A stretch of DNA of 64,000 nucleotides from Saposhnikovia divaricata (GCA_036435485.1 CM071597.1:142783647-142847646), one strand, 5' to 3'. Positions 36,328-47,358 are shown, numbered from the stretch's first letter. A program made the numbers and translations. The notes: generated from the sequence alone by a model not told the origin.

Positions 36328-37604
36328 TTGCTAGCAAAAAGTTGGTTGAAAAGTCAACCTGACAACATTTGTGCCAAAATGTTAATATTTCACTTTCGAT
36401 ACCAATAGTTTATTCCTCATGTTGATCTGAAAGAAAACCCATGGGCCATTCCCATGTTAACCAGTGGATTACATGATTATTTCTCCGAAGAATTTGATTG
36501 GTTTGAATTCCTATTCGATTCTAGCCGACCGCTAGTCTATACTTTGTATGAGATCGACCTGAACAATAGGCCGTCACAATATTTTCAAAAGAACTAATTT
36601 ATTATATTGACACGATGTCAATACAAGACAATAAAGTAACAACCTTGAACAAGTAAGCTTCGTTGATTAGGATAAATCATGTGGAGTCGTCTTGAAATAA
36701 TAAGAACGACTCGATTCAGAAAGGAAACCTTCAAATACGCAAGAGTAGGTATTTTAGAGGAAATTATGATGATAATCTATTCTTCTGTTCTCTATTCTGA
36801 GTGTAATTACTTTGATTCGCACAATGAATCAAATTGGAATGTTGAAATAAAATTTATCAGATCTGAATAATAGATCCGATTGAAGACAATAAAATTTAAC
36901 TACTTCGATATATGAGCGTAGTTATATAATCTTTGGGGCCATCCTGAACAAATAAGATGCCCTAGAGTTCAATCAAAGTGCGTTTTCTGAGCTTATAATA
37001 ATTTAAGGACAGTCTCTAAAATTTCTAAATCAACATTTGTATAAACAGGATATATCAAAAAATGAATTTATAATGACCTGACAACTCAGAAATATTTTAA
37101 CAGAATAATATCTCAGCATTTCTTGAAATATTTTAAAAGGAGTGAGGGTCAGAAGGAACTTGCCTCGATCTCGAAGTGCAGTGAATGCAGATAAAATTTA
37201 TACTCTACCCGTGAACTTGATTTCGATCTACGGCTCGAGAATTATGCTTTAAAAATGGCAACCAGAAAAATGTGAGCGATTCGCCAAAAAATAAAATACT
37301 TCCGGGACTGATAATATAATATTTAAATACTAAAATATTTCCTGAAAATCTCTAAATAAGTAACGGAAAATAATTCCCGGATAATAACTCTTCTTCGAAC
37401 TCAGGGATCAAATCTAAAAAATATGTACTATTTTAATATCCGAAAATCTCGCTTAAAACGAAAAATAGGGTTACCGAATATAACAGCAATAATCCATTTT
37501 TTAATCTCGATTTTATTGCTAGGTTGTTATTGTTTTTATGAAACCGCGGCACCACCTCCCCTGAATCTCTCTTCTCCAACCCGCCTCTCTCTCCCTCTCT
37601 CTTT

Positions 37605-37614
<10 letters not shown>

Positions 37615-37665
<51 letters not shown>
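37615..37665 (-). repeat. (GA)n microsatellite in the LTR of C
   Basis: This reads as (CT)n on the plus strand and (GA)n in the element's sense, embedded in a wider purine-rich stretch. It lies about 830-880 bases into the LTR, close to the depth of the (GA)n tract in element B. Confidence 0.93.
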
Positions 37666-37671
<6 letters not shown>

Positions 37672-38492
37672 TCCCTCCCCTGCATCTCTCCATAATTTCT
37701 CCATCTCCCCCCGTCCACCGTCCCCCTACTCTGTTAACCACCACCCCCACCAATCGGTGGTGGTTCTTCGACCAAAATCAACAACGTTTCCCCCCCAAAA
37801 CCGTAGTTCCCAATCATAATCTCATCCTTTCTCCTTCTCCGACAACACACGGCAACACCCATCCCCCTATTTATTTCCGATTTCATCCCACCAATCACTC
37901 CATTCAAACAATCAACCGATCGAAAAAGAAAACAAAACAAGAACTAAGTACAAATTTGAGCCTCTAGAAACGAAATCGAACAAAACAAATAAAAGAAAAA
38001 AAACAACCCACCTGAGGTTATATGTGGCCGGATTTTGTTTGGTTTAAAAGAGACAGTAAAAGCTAGAGGAGATGGTAGGTGAACAAGAAAAAGAGAAGTT
38101 GAATTTTCTTTTGTTTTGTTTTGTGAAGAAGTGATGTACCCCCTGATCTGTTCCTCTTCTGTGCCAATAATAATAGATGGATTACCCACTAACCACGTTT
38201 ATGTTACGTGGTTACACCCTAACCAACCAACACAACACCCTACTCTTTTAATACGTATCATTCCATTTCTCCCCTGCTGGCCAGTTAAAATGAGACTCTA
38301 ATTTAATATCAATCCAGTAAAACTAAAATCCTATTTCCATATATTTATTCCTAATATAAATAATTATAATATAATGTAATATTTACTTATATATGTATAA
38401 AAATGTACTAATTAAAATATACTAATGCATCGCTCTTAAATAAAGTTTAAATATTGAGTAGAAAACTTATTCGAAAATTCGCGGTTATTACA

Positions 38493-39056
38493 TATAGAAG
38501 AAAAATATTACCGTTTTTTAAGTTTACGCTACAAATAGATACATTATATTAACATTACTATTATAACGTTAAAACTGAAAAGCTAGTACTGTCTGCATGC
38601 ATGTGTATAAAGCCATTAAATAATAAAAGCATCGAAGTGGGACGAGCCCACCATGCCGGGATTGCCCACTTTTGTTTCTTTCCATCCAATGCTAAAACAC
38701 GCCCACTTGAATGACCAGTTCCATTTCATGAGTCCCTATGCATCAACTGGGACTACATTGTAGTTGCTCTAATGGATAAGAGTACCACTTTTTTTTTAAG
38801 TCCCATGACACGAATACCCATGTATCGATGGCGCGTATGGGGAGATCTATTACGCATTTTTAGACTGAGTAATATATGTTACGCAATTTTTAGATGAAAT
38901 AACTTATTTTTTTTTAAAAAAGAAGGGTGGTTACGCATTAATGGAAGGGATAATATATATTACGCATTTTATAATAGGGTAACACGATCTATTACGTATT
39001 TCAAATATGGTAATGTTTCTTTTTTTTTTTTGCTAAATATATATTTACAAACACTA
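38493..39056. other. AT-rich spacer flanking element C
   Basis: No ORF or gene is recognised. The part 38840-39020 contains several copies of a TTACGCATTT-type motif spaced by AT-rich text, and similar copies recur at about 39935-40060. The block may be a fragment of an older element that I cannot name. Confidence 0.5.
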
Positions 39057-39065
39057 TTAAATTAA

Positions 39066-39371
39066 GGAAAATGCTAACCATAGCCCTAATTAAATATTTA
39101 GCATTAAATATTCTCATATTTTCAACATTTATTTTTAGTTATTTAATTGATTTTTCGTTTTCCAATGCTCCTTTATAGCATTAATTTAATTTTCCGAATA
39201 ATAATAGTGGACCCCCTGCATTCACATTAATTTCTGCTAATAAAAACATCCCAAATTGCTAAATAATTCGTGCAAAATTGATGTATTAAGTGCAAAATTG
39301 ATATATTAATGCATTTATCTACTTACATTAATTCTTAATCATAGCCCTAAGGGCTATGTTTAGCATTATCC
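39066..39371. mobile_element. MITE with 22-bp TIRs and 9-bp target duplication
   Basis: The left end GGAAAATGCTAACCATAGCC and the right end (reverse complement GGATAATGCTAAACATAGCC) agree in 20 of 22 positions over 39066-39087 and 39350-39371. The flanks are TTAAATTAA (39057-39065) and TTAAATTAG (39372-39380), a 9-bp duplication with one mismatch. Nine bases suggests the Mutator superfamily. The 306-bp element has no coding capacity. Confidence 0.8.
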
Positions 39372-39410
39372 TTAAATTAGATGGTCAATTCAAATTGTGT
39401 TTTTTTAATA

Positions 39411-39860
39411 AGTCCGGCGGCCTAATTTTTAAAAAATCAGGAAAATGAGGATAAATTAGGATTTTGGGTCTACCCTAAACCCAAACCCTAATTTCGTATA
39501 CGATTTATTCGTCATTCTGAATATTTCTAAAACCCAAAATGGAAAAGTTGAACTCCAAAGGTTAACCGTTGAAACCCTAAGAAAATACAGATAAATTTAA
39601 AAATTTTAATTAAAAAATTGAATATTTTAATGAGTCCAGCGGCCTGATTTTTAAAAAATCGGGAACCATGCCCAATTTTTTAAAAATCAAGATAAATTAG
39701 GGTTTTGGGTCTAAGGTTAACCCTAAGTCCGTATACGGTTTATTAGTCATTCTAAATATTTCTAAAACTCAAAATCGAAAGGTTGAACTACAAAGGTTAA
39801 CCGTTGAACCCATAAGGGAATACAAATAAATTTTAAAAATTTTAATTAAAAAAATTGAAT
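39411..39860. repeat. 222-bp tandem duplication, two diverged copies
   Basis: AGTCCGGCGGCCTAATTTTT at 39411 recurs as AGTCCAGCGGCCTGATTTTT at 39633. The copies stay aligned through GTTAACCGTTGAA-type and AATTTTAATTAAAAAA-type segments to about 39860. No coding frame is present. Confidence 0.88.
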
Positions 39861-40428
39861 ATTTCCAAGCCCCAAATATTGGAACCCGTTGAAACCCGAT
39901 TGGAAACTATTTAATCCCAAATATTGAATATATAGGGTACGCACTTATAGTAATTGTAATACATGTATTACGTATTTGTAGTAAGTGCAATATATTTATT
40001 ATGCATTTCATATTTGGGTATTAAGCTATTACGCATTTGTAGCACGGGTAATTATTTTTTTTTCTTTGTTATGCTTTTGGTATATGGTAATAGCCTGTCA
40101 ATTATGTTTTTTTATCAAGCATGTGAAAAATGCGTAAATCGCCGGTAGTTTTGGCCACCCGTCCCGCCAATTGTTATTTTTGTAAAATATGAAAAAACTT
40201 GTGGTAAAAATGTCATTCTTTCAGATTAATCCGATTAACGTTCGGTAACTTGGATTTTAACCAAATTGGGATAAAAATAATTTTTTTGTAAAAAAAATGG
40301 TCAATAAGCGAATAATCGGTCAATAAACGATAAATTCGGTCAAAAAATGGTCAAGTTCGGTCAAAATTTTAAAAAAAATATATTAAATTTACATTTTATG
40401 AATATTTATGAATTTTTTTTAAAGGTTA
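39861..40428. other. AT-rich spacer left of element F
   Basis: This holds further TTACGCATTT/TTACGTATTT motifs (39935-40060) and several GGTCAATAA...CGGTCAA phrases (40300-40365). I see no gene. The sequence continues at 54357 on the other side of element F. Confidence 0.5.
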
Positions 40429-40433
40429 TATTA
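40429..40433. repeat. Target-site duplication of element F, left copy
   Basis: TATTA precedes the LTR start TGTTGTGACC. The same TATTA follows the 3' LTR at 54352-54356. Confidence 0.93.
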
Positions 40434-41357
40434 TGTTGTGACCAAAATCTTGCATGGGTTAGATTTAGGCCCACTAGAGGATTAGGGTCCAGATCCATGA
40501 AGAGAATGTGTAATCTGTCGGGTTTCCGGAGGCCTGCGGTAGCCCTAGGGGTTACCATGTACACTGCAGCACGGGAACGCATGACTAAGGGTCTCAAGGT
40601 ATCCCTTTGAGGATAACCTATAACTATTATCAGTCATCCAGTAGAGCCTCCAGAGTAGCTTCCGTGATAGGGGTTACCGGAGGGGGTACCGGAGCCAGGC
40701 TACCGGGCGGTACCCCCAGCTTCCGCCGGAAGCCTGATCAGGCTGCCAAATCAGATAAGGCACGCCTCCTACTTTTTAGGAACACGTTTATATCATCTAA
40801 AAACACTCTCAAACAGATAAACATTCAGTTATTTGAGGATATATGTCATATATACTTGATAAATGATACAAAATCATGATAAATATAAGAGATAATCATT
40901 CTATGTTACCTAAACTGCTTGGTAACCTGATTATACACATCATACTCGATTATTATCAGAAATAATAGTCATTATCCCACTGGAGAGAGGATAACTTATC
41001 ATAAATAAACGATCATATCCTTCAAGAACTACATTCGGGCTTGATCCACTATAAATAGTGGTATGTAGGCAGTTTACGGGATCTTCTTCGACACTTTACA
41101 CTCCTTGAGTAGCTAGAGCACGTGCACTCTTGTGTGACACAGTCAAATTAGGGTTCTTGGCTGGCCAACAGATGGTCCTTGAGCTCTATCCCGTAGATTC
41201 AGCCCCAATCATCACCAAAACACCTTCCCGTGTTCTTCTGTAACCCCTAGCCGTGTGCCTTCCCGGGCGGCTAGCCATAAATCTCCGAATGTGAGCCTTT
41301 CCGGGCAGTTAGGCGATTTCATATTTAACGGCGCTATTCTAAATTCCTCCCACAACA
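40434..41357 (+). repeat. 5' LTR of element F (924 bp)
   Basis: It starts TGTTGTGACC and ends CCCACAACA. A TATA box lies at 41049-41058. The last 18 bases follow GCGCTATTC directly, whereas the 3' LTR has 26 more bases at this point. The motif TACCGGGCGGTACCCCCA at 40701-40718 recurs in the 3' untranslated region at 48778-48795. Confidence 0.95.
41046..41061 (+). promoter_or_regulatory. TATA box inside a perfect palindrome
   Basis: CCACTATAAATAGTGG has 6-bp inverted arms around TAAA. It is repeated in the 3' LTR at 54014-54029. CTATAAATAG is a strong plant TATA consensus, and transcription would start about 30 bases downstream. Confidence 0.75.
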
Positions 41358-41359
41358 AT

Positions 41360-41377
41360 TGGCGCCCGAAGGAGGGG
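41360..41377 (+). other. Primer-binding site of element F
   Basis: TGGCGCCCGAAGGAGGGG starts three bases after the LTR end. TGGCGCC-type sites are usual in Tat elements and differ from the tRNA-Met sites of A to D. I cannot assign the exact tRNA. Confidence 0.8.
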
Positions 41378-41404
41378 CCTCAAAAATCGTCATTTGGAGG
41401 AGAT

Positions 41405-42889
41405 ATGGCGAGTGACAATTCTGAAAGTGATAAGACACCGTCTCAGGATGGTAATGGACGAAACAAAGGTGGTGATGATGTTAGTAACAAGGACATCATG
41501 GACTATCTGAAAACGATGAATGAAAGAGTCAACAACTTGGAAAAAGGTTCCGAGAAAATGAAAAAATGGCAAAGAAAGTGCAAGTCGAAGTCAAAAAAGA
41601 AGAACGTGACTCCGACAAGGCTGAATTTCGAGTCTGACGATAATATTGAGGACAACACTGATCATGTCCCATCTGAAGAAGACGCAGAAGAGCCTGTGGA
41701 AGAAGAATATGAGGGCGACCAATCTGACGTTCCGGAAGCCCAGGATACCGTAGGCAGAAGGAGTTATAGGCAAAGCAGTCACTCTTCTTGGCATAGAAAC
41801 AGGAAATCCCGCTCTACCGGAGTCCCAACCGGTGGGGGTACCGATCAGGATTCCGGCTCCCATCAAAGTTCAGTCCCTAGAAGAAGCAAGACAGCCAATG
41901 AAGATGATGACTCTGGAAGTGATATGCTTTCGGATGGTGAAAATGGACAGTTCAGGATGTCTGACTGGAAAAAGGCCTTGGAAAAGATCAAGGAGGGGAA
42001 AAAGTTTAAGTCCGGTATCACTGCCGGTTCCCCATTTTCTGTAAAAGTGAAAAAGGCAGCCTTGCCAAAGTTCTTCAAGATGAATACTGACCTGAAATTC
42101 AATGGAAACTCAGATCCAGTTGAATACTTGAGCCGTTTTAATACGGAAATGGATGTCTACCAAGTGGAGGACTTAGCAAGGTGTAGGCTACTAGCATCCA
42201 CACTGAGTGGGAATGCCCACCAATGGTTCAAAAGGTTAGCCGAAGGGTCTATCAAATCCTGGAGGAAGATGGGAGACCAGTTTATCTCTCAATTCAGGGC
42301 TACCGTGGCCTATGCCCCACCGGTGAATACTCTGGCTAATATCAAGCAAGAACCCCACGAATCTTTAAGACAATACTTCAAAAGATTTAATGAACAAGTG
42401 CCAAAAGTGAAGAAGGCCTCTGATGAAACTCTGAAGAATTTCCTGATAGCCGGGGTTAGGCCTGGAACCGAGTTTTGGAAGGAATTGCAAACTGAGGAGC
42501 CCGGAACCCTGGCGGAATTCTACCAACAAGCAGAACGCCACAAAGTGATTGAGGAATCCATGGCAAAACTGTCCAAAGATTCCAATTCCCGAGGTTGGAG
42601 CAGGAACAAAAGAAATCGTTCTTACAGCCCTAAAAGGGATTCAAATAAGAGGGCTTCCGGGAGTGGTACTGCCGGTTTGGGAGCCCCCCGGTATGATGAC
42701 AAGACTGCCCCTATTGCTGTTAATGCAACTAAGGATAGAGTTTCTGCCAAGGACAGACTCACTCCAAAGGCAAATTTTCAGAAATACTCAGAGTATACTC
42801 CTTTGACTGTCCCAATTAGTCATATTCTCGAAGTGAATGAGAAGAATGGGCTATTCCGGAGGCCCTACCGGGCAGGCCCCCAGGAGTGA
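41405..42889 (+). CDS. Tat-type gag polyprotein
   Basis: I chose the ATG at 41405 (MASDNSESDK). The open frame extends upstream, but only through the primer-binding site into LTR sequence. The product is 494 residues. An acidic/basic low-complexity N-terminus with a short coiled-coil-like stretch is followed by the retrotransposon gag core (KFNGNSDPVEYLSRFNTEMD, ANAHQWF-like and FISQFRA motifs) at about residues 220-370. A basic tail follows. It forms the particle shell. The stop at 42887-42889 falls just before the Cys/His motif (CALHEVNGHETADC), which is encoded in the -1 frame. A run of five C at this point could mark a one-base deletion or a real -1 shift; I favour deletion. Confidence 0.88.
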   Translation: MASDNSESDKTPSQDGNGRNKGGDDVSNKDIMDYLKTMNERVNNLEKGSEKMKKWQRKCKSKSKKKNVTPTRLNFESDDNIEDNTDHVPSEEDAEEPVEEEYEGDQSDVPEAQDTVGRRSYRQSSHSSWHRNRKSRSTGVPTGGGTDQDSGSHQSSVPRRSKTANEDDDSGSDMLSDGENGQFRMSDWKKALEKIKEGKKFKSGITAGSPFSVKVKKAALPKFFKMNTDLKFNGNSDPVEYLSRFNTEMDVYQVEDLARCRLLASTLSGNAHQWFKRLAEGSIKSWRKMGDQFISQFRATVAYAPPVNTLANIKQEPHESLRQYFKRFNEQVPKVKKASDETLKNFLIAGVRPGTEFWKELQTEEPGTLAEFYQQAERHKVIEESMAKLSKDSNSRGWSRNKRNRSYSPKRDSNKRASGSGTAGLGAPRYDDKTAPIAVNATKDRVSAKDRLTPKANFQKYSEYTPLTVPISHILEVNEKNGLFRRPYRAGPQE

Positions 42890-44889
42890 AAGATCAGGGA
42901 AAGTACTGTGCATTGCATGAAGTGAATGGTCACGAGACTGCTGATTGCAGGCACTTGAAAGATCAAATTGAAGAATTGATTAGAGGTGGATACCTGACTG
43001 AATTTGTAGCCCAAGAGGCTAAGAAGTATAAAGAAGGTAGAGATAACAAGGACAAGGCTCCTGGAAACCAAGAAAGGACTACCCGAGCTAATAGCATCCA
43101 TACCATCTTTGGCGGCCCTTATTTGGGGGGTGCCAGTCGGAATGCCAGAGATAGGTATGCCCGGGAAGCCAGGGGCAAACCCCTAACTAATGTGTTCCAC
43201 CTTGCAGAAAGGCCCCCTAAGCTGTTCAAAGGGGAAACCGCTGATATTTCCTTTACCGAGGAGGATGCCAAGTGGGTTCACCACACTCATAATGATGCTT
43301 TGGTGGCAACCGTGAGTATTGGTGGAATGAATGTGCACAGAGTGCTGGTTGATAATGGAAGCTCAGTAAATATCTTGGCATATACCACATTCCAGAAATT
43401 GGGACTTTTGGACAAAGAGTTACTGCCTACCAATAATGAGCTATATGGGTTTACCGGTAACCCTGTCCAAATTATGGGAAAGATCAAATTGCCCCTGACA
43501 TTGGGTATGGATCCCTGCAAGGCTACCCAAATGGCAGAATTCATGGTGGTAGATGAAGACATTTCCCACAATGCAATTCTTGGTAGACCAATATTGAAGG
43601 ATATGAGGGTGGTAACCTCAATATACCACTTTTCAATGAAGTTTCCTACACCAAATGGCATTGGGTGTGTGAAAGGATGTCAACATGAGTCAAGGGAATG
43701 CTATAACAGAGCTGTGCAGGCTGCCGAGAAGACAGATAAATCTATTCATGTTGAAGAAAAGACTGATGGGGAAGCCCTAATGAGAAGCCATGGGCTTGAG
43801 CCACAAAAGTTTGGAAAAGCATCGTGCAGTGCCATCATGATAGTGGAATTACCAGAGGAACCTACTGAAGAGGTTCCCGTTTTTCGGGGGGTAATACCAC
43901 CACAAAGCTTGTTGTTGGAAGCTGCCGAGAAAAATGATGAAATTCAAAACATTTCATTGGAAGGCATAGTAAGAAATGCCTCAGATGATGATCTAGGCGA
44001 AGCAATGCTAGAGAATGAGAACCAGGGAGCGGAGAAAGGACTCCCGGTTGAGATTGACATTGATCCCAGGATGCCCGGTACCCTGGAAAAGGCAGGGGCT
44101 GCCGAAGATACTATCCCCATACTAGTGGATGCTGAAGATCCTGGTAAAATCTTGAAAATTGGACAAAATCTAGATGAAAAGACAAGAGAAAGGTTGACTG
44201 CTTTCCTTAAAAGCAACCTTGATGTGTTTGCATGGTGTCATTCTGACATGGTGGGGATCGACCCGAAAGTCATGTGCCACCACTTGAACATTGGCCCTGA
44301 GAGAAGGGGTATCCGGCAGAAAAGAAGGCCTGTCAGTGGTGAAAGGGCTATCGCCCTCCAGGAAGAGGTAGATCGGTTATTGAAGGCTGGTTTGATCAAA
44401 GAATCCTTCTACCCAACATGGCTGGCAAACCCGGTACTGGTCCGGAAGCCCAATGGGAAATGGAGGACATGTGTTGACTTTACTGATCTGAATAAGGCAT
44501 GCCCTAAGGATAGCTTCCCGCTACCCAGAATTGATCAACTGGTGGATGCCACGGCAGGCCATGCTTTGCTAAGTTTCATGAATGCCTACTCCGGATATAA
44601 CCAGATACCGATGCATGAACCAGACCAGGAGCATACCAGCTTCATAACCGATAGGGGACTGTACTGTTATGTGGGGATGCCGTTTGGGCTATTGAATGCC
44701 GGGGCAACCTACCAAAGGCTGGTAAACATGATGTTTAAAGAACAGATTGGTAAGACTATGGAAGTCTATGTTGACGATATGTTGGTCAAATCAAAGGTGG
44801 CAGCCGACCATGTGTTGCACCTATCTGAGATGTTTGATATCCTAAGGAAGTACCGGATGAAGTTGAACCCTCAAAAGTGTGTTTTTTAG
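42886..44889 (+). pseudogene. Tat pol part 1: nucleocapsid tail, protease, RT
   Basis: The frame is in the -1 register to gag and begins without an ATG. It holds the gag tail YCALHEVNGHETADCRHLK, an aspartic protease with VLVDNGSSVNIL (about residue 155) and the Gypsy RT. RT motifs include KPNGKWRTCVDFTDLNKACP, YVDDMLVKS and a MPFGLLNAGATYQR block. The catalytic motif that should read FMDAYSGYNQI is FMNAYSGYNQI, with codon AAT at 44581-44583. This aspartate-to-asparagine change removes a metal ligand. The frame ends at a stop directly after KCVF, in a run of six T at about 44882-44887, a +1 frameshift inside RT. The enzyme would be inactive on both counts. Confidence 0.92.
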
Positions 44890-46102
44890 TGTAGAGTCTG
44901 GAAAATTTCTTGGATTCATTGTGAACCACAGAGGGATTGAGGCAAACCCTGCCAAAATCAAAGCATTGCTGGAACTGAGGTCCCCAAGGAATGTAAAAGA
45001 AGTCCAAGGGCTTACCGGAAGGGTAGCAGCCCTAAATAGATTCGTATCTCGGTCTTCCGACAAGTGCAAGGAGTTTTTCAAGGCTATCAAGAAGGGTCAA
45101 AACTTTAAATGGACCCCGGAATGTGAGGAAGCCTTCAAGAAACTAAAAGAACAGTTGGGAAGCCCACCATTGCTCTCCAAACCCTTGGAAGGTGAGGTAC
45201 TCATTTTATATTTAGCTGTTTCTGAATACTCTATAAGTGCTGTGTTGATCCGGGAGGAAGAACAAGTACAATACCCGGTATATTATGTGAGCAAAAGGCT
45301 GTTGGACGCGGAAACCCGGTATCCCAGCATGGAAAAGCTAGCATATGCTCTAATATTGGCTTCCAGGAAGCTAAGGCCTTACTTTCAGGCCCATAAAGTT
45401 GAAGTTAGAACATCCTTCCCGCTAAGGCAAGTGATGCACAAGACGGAAGCCTCCGGTAGAATGATGAAATGGGCTGTCGAGCTAGGACAGTTTGAAATAG
45501 ATTACAAGCCCCGAACTGCTATCAAAGGCCAAGCGCTGGCCGATTTCTTACTGGAGTTTCCTCCTGATTTTGAGGTTACCGGAGAAGATTGTACCCCGGT
45601 ATCCCCAGTTACCGAAGGGGATGCCGAAAGCCCCCAATTATGGTGGAACCTGTATGTTGATGGAGCAGTAAACAATAATGGGGGAGGTGCAGGAATAGAG
45701 TTGGTAAGCCCAGAGGGGCACCGAATTCAGAGTGCCATACACTTTGGCTTCAAGGCTACCAACAATGATGCAAAGTATGAGGCCCTGATTGCTGGCTTGA
45801 AACTGGCTCTGGAAATGAAGGTAGAATACCTAAATGTGTTTAGTGACTCCATGCTGATTGTGTGGCAAATTAAAGGAAGCTTCCAGAGTCGAGGCCCCCG
45901 CACTGAACTCTACATGAGGTATGCCCAAGAACTTATCAGTAGGTTCAAATTGCTAAATCTAAATCAAATCCCAAGGGTGGAAAATACCAATGCTGATGCC
46001 CTTGCCAAGTTGGGATCCCAAAAAGAAGCTGTTCTGTTAGGGGTGATACCCTTGAAGTGCAACTCCAACCAAGTATCCATCGAGAGGAGACTATGGAAAT
46101 AG
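44879..46102 (+). pseudogene. Tat pol part 2: RT end, RNase H, archaeal-type RNase H
   Basis: The frame resumes with the RT thumb and connection (VESGKFLGFIVNHRGIEANP). The usual RNase H follows (LYLAVSEYSISAVL...VYYVSKRL, about residues 110-225), with its first catalytic position not an aspartate, as is known for Tat elements. A second RNase H then starts at about 260 (LYVDGAVNNNGGGAGIELV), with DAKYEALIAGL, FSDSMLIVWQ and NTNADALAKLGS supplying the four acidic sites. A further frameshift at about 46045-46070 separates it from integrase. The second RNase H looks catalytically complete, so it is the better preserved nuclease. Confidence 0.9.
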
Positions 46103-46386
46103 AATCTTCAATGGAAAGCCAATGGACAACCCCAATACGTGAGTATATCACCAAGGGGACACTTCCGGAAGACAAAGATGAAGCTCGGAAACTCAAATAT
46201 AAGGCTGCCCGTTATGTGATCTATGATGGCATCCTATACAAGAGGGGTTTTAATCAACCTCTACTTAAATGCATATCTGGAAATGAATGTGAATACATCC
46301 TAAGGGAAATTCATGAAGGCATTTGTGGAAACCACTCGGGGGGTACCTCCCTGGCCCACAAAGTGCTACGGCAAGGCTACTACTAG
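46057..46386 (+). pseudogene. Tat integrase N-terminal zinc domain, ending in a stop
   Basis: This frame carries the linker and the HHCC zinc-binding part of integrase (EIHEGICGNHSGGTSLAHKV). The tryptophan expected after GYY is replaced by TAG at 46384-46386, a one-base change from TGG. Reading continues in the same frame into the catalytic core at 46393. The start listed for this frame lies before the real junction with part 2. Confidence 0.88.
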
Positions 46387-47358
46387 CCTACCATGAAAAC
46401 TGATGCTTATGACTTTGCTAAAGCTTGTGATCAGTGTCAAAGGTTTGCTAACTTCAATAGCAACCCAGTTGTGGAATTAAGGCCCATTGGAAGCCCCTGG
46501 CCCTTTGCAATATGGGGAATTGATCTGATTGGGGAGCTTCCTAAAGGCAGAGGTGGTGTGAAATATGCTGTGGTAGCTGTTGACTACTTTACCAAGTGGG
46601 CAGAGGCGGAACCCCTGGCTACCATCACTGCCGGCAAGCTGAAGGAATTTGTCAAAAGAGCCATTATATGTAGATACGGGGTACCGTACAAACTGATTTC
46701 AGATAATGGCAAGCAATTTGATAGTAAAGAAATGAGAAGTCTATGTGAAGACTTGGAAATAAAGAAAGATTTCTCAGCCGTTTGCCATCCCCAGAGCAAC
46801 GGACAGACAGAGGCTGTGAACAAAATCATCAAGCACACTCTGAAAGCTAAGTTGGAAGACAAAAAGGGAAACTGGCCTGAGGAACTTCCAATGGTCTTAT
46901 GGTCTTACAACACTACTCCAAGGTCCACTACCGGAGAGTCTCCCTTTGTTCTAACCTATGGCTGTGAAGCTATGGTCCCAGTGGAAGTCGGGACAGGGTC
47001 TTACCGGAGGGACAATTTCAGTCAAGAGTCAAATGAAATAAATCAGAGGTTGGCCCTAGATATGGTAGAAGAAACCCGGGCTACCGCCCAGCTGAAACTT
47101 GCGGCTTATCAGCAGAGGACCCGCAAATACTACAACAACAAGGTACGCCCTCGACCCCTCAAGGTTGGCGACCTAGTACTGAGAAGAATGATGCCCAATA
47201 TGCGGGTTCCCGGGCACGGAGCCTTTGGAGCAAATTGGGAATGGCCTTACAAAATAAAGTCTATCTTTTGGGAAGGCACTTACCACCTTGAAGACATGGA
47301 TGGGAACACTATTCCCCGCGCTTGGAATGCCGAGCACCTAAAAAAGTACTATCAGTAA
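46387..47358 (+). pseudogene. Tat integrase zinc cysteines and catalytic core
   Basis: The frame is continuous with the preceding one across the TAG. CDQCQRF completes the zinc motif. The core has its D, D and E in WGIDLIGELP, LISDNGKQFDS and NGQTEAVNK. The C-terminus (VLRRMMPNMRVPGHGAFGANWEWPY...HLKKYYQ) is typical of Tat elements, without a chromodomain. The acidic triad is intact. Integrase inserts the cDNA into nuclear DNA. Confidence 0.92.

Larger units (their letters stand above)
17132..38492 (-). mobile_element. Element C: Ty3/Gypsy Del/Tekay-like, 5' part, interrupted by D
   Basis: On the minus strand the order is a 5' LTR (38492 to 35664), primer-binding site (35661-35650), an extra ORF (from 35443, split by element D, ending 19395), then gag and protease (18742 to 17132). 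The rest of pol lies left of element B, outside the window. The double CCHC knuckle and the protease with LIDSGATRSFIS followed by ILGMDWL are of the type seen in Del/Tekay chromoviruses. The frame carries stops, so this copy is dead. It hosts two later insertions, B in pol and D in the leader ORF. Confidence 0.88.
35664..38492 (-). repeat. 5' LTR of element C (about 2829 bp)
   Basis: The inner end is fixed by the primer-binding site (minus strand ...GGGGGCGTCACA). The outer end is placed at 38492, where the minus strand begins TGTAATAACCGCGAATTTTCG. This resembles the TGTAAGAACCCCAAATTTTGG start of element D's LTR. The other LTR is outside the window, so the outer end is inferred. Inside are a 50-bp direct repeat (from 36228 and 36278) and a (GA)n tract. 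ORFs here are low-complexity. Confidence 0.78.

Noticed and set aside
37423..37753. ORFs with long Ser-Leu or Arg-Glu repeats
   Set aside because: They are translations of the (CT)n/(GA)n microsatellite in element C's LTR.
41255..41404. Upstream extension of the gag frame
   Set aside because: It begins at GTG and runs through LTR end and primer-binding site. The ATG at 41405 is the first plausible start after the primer site.
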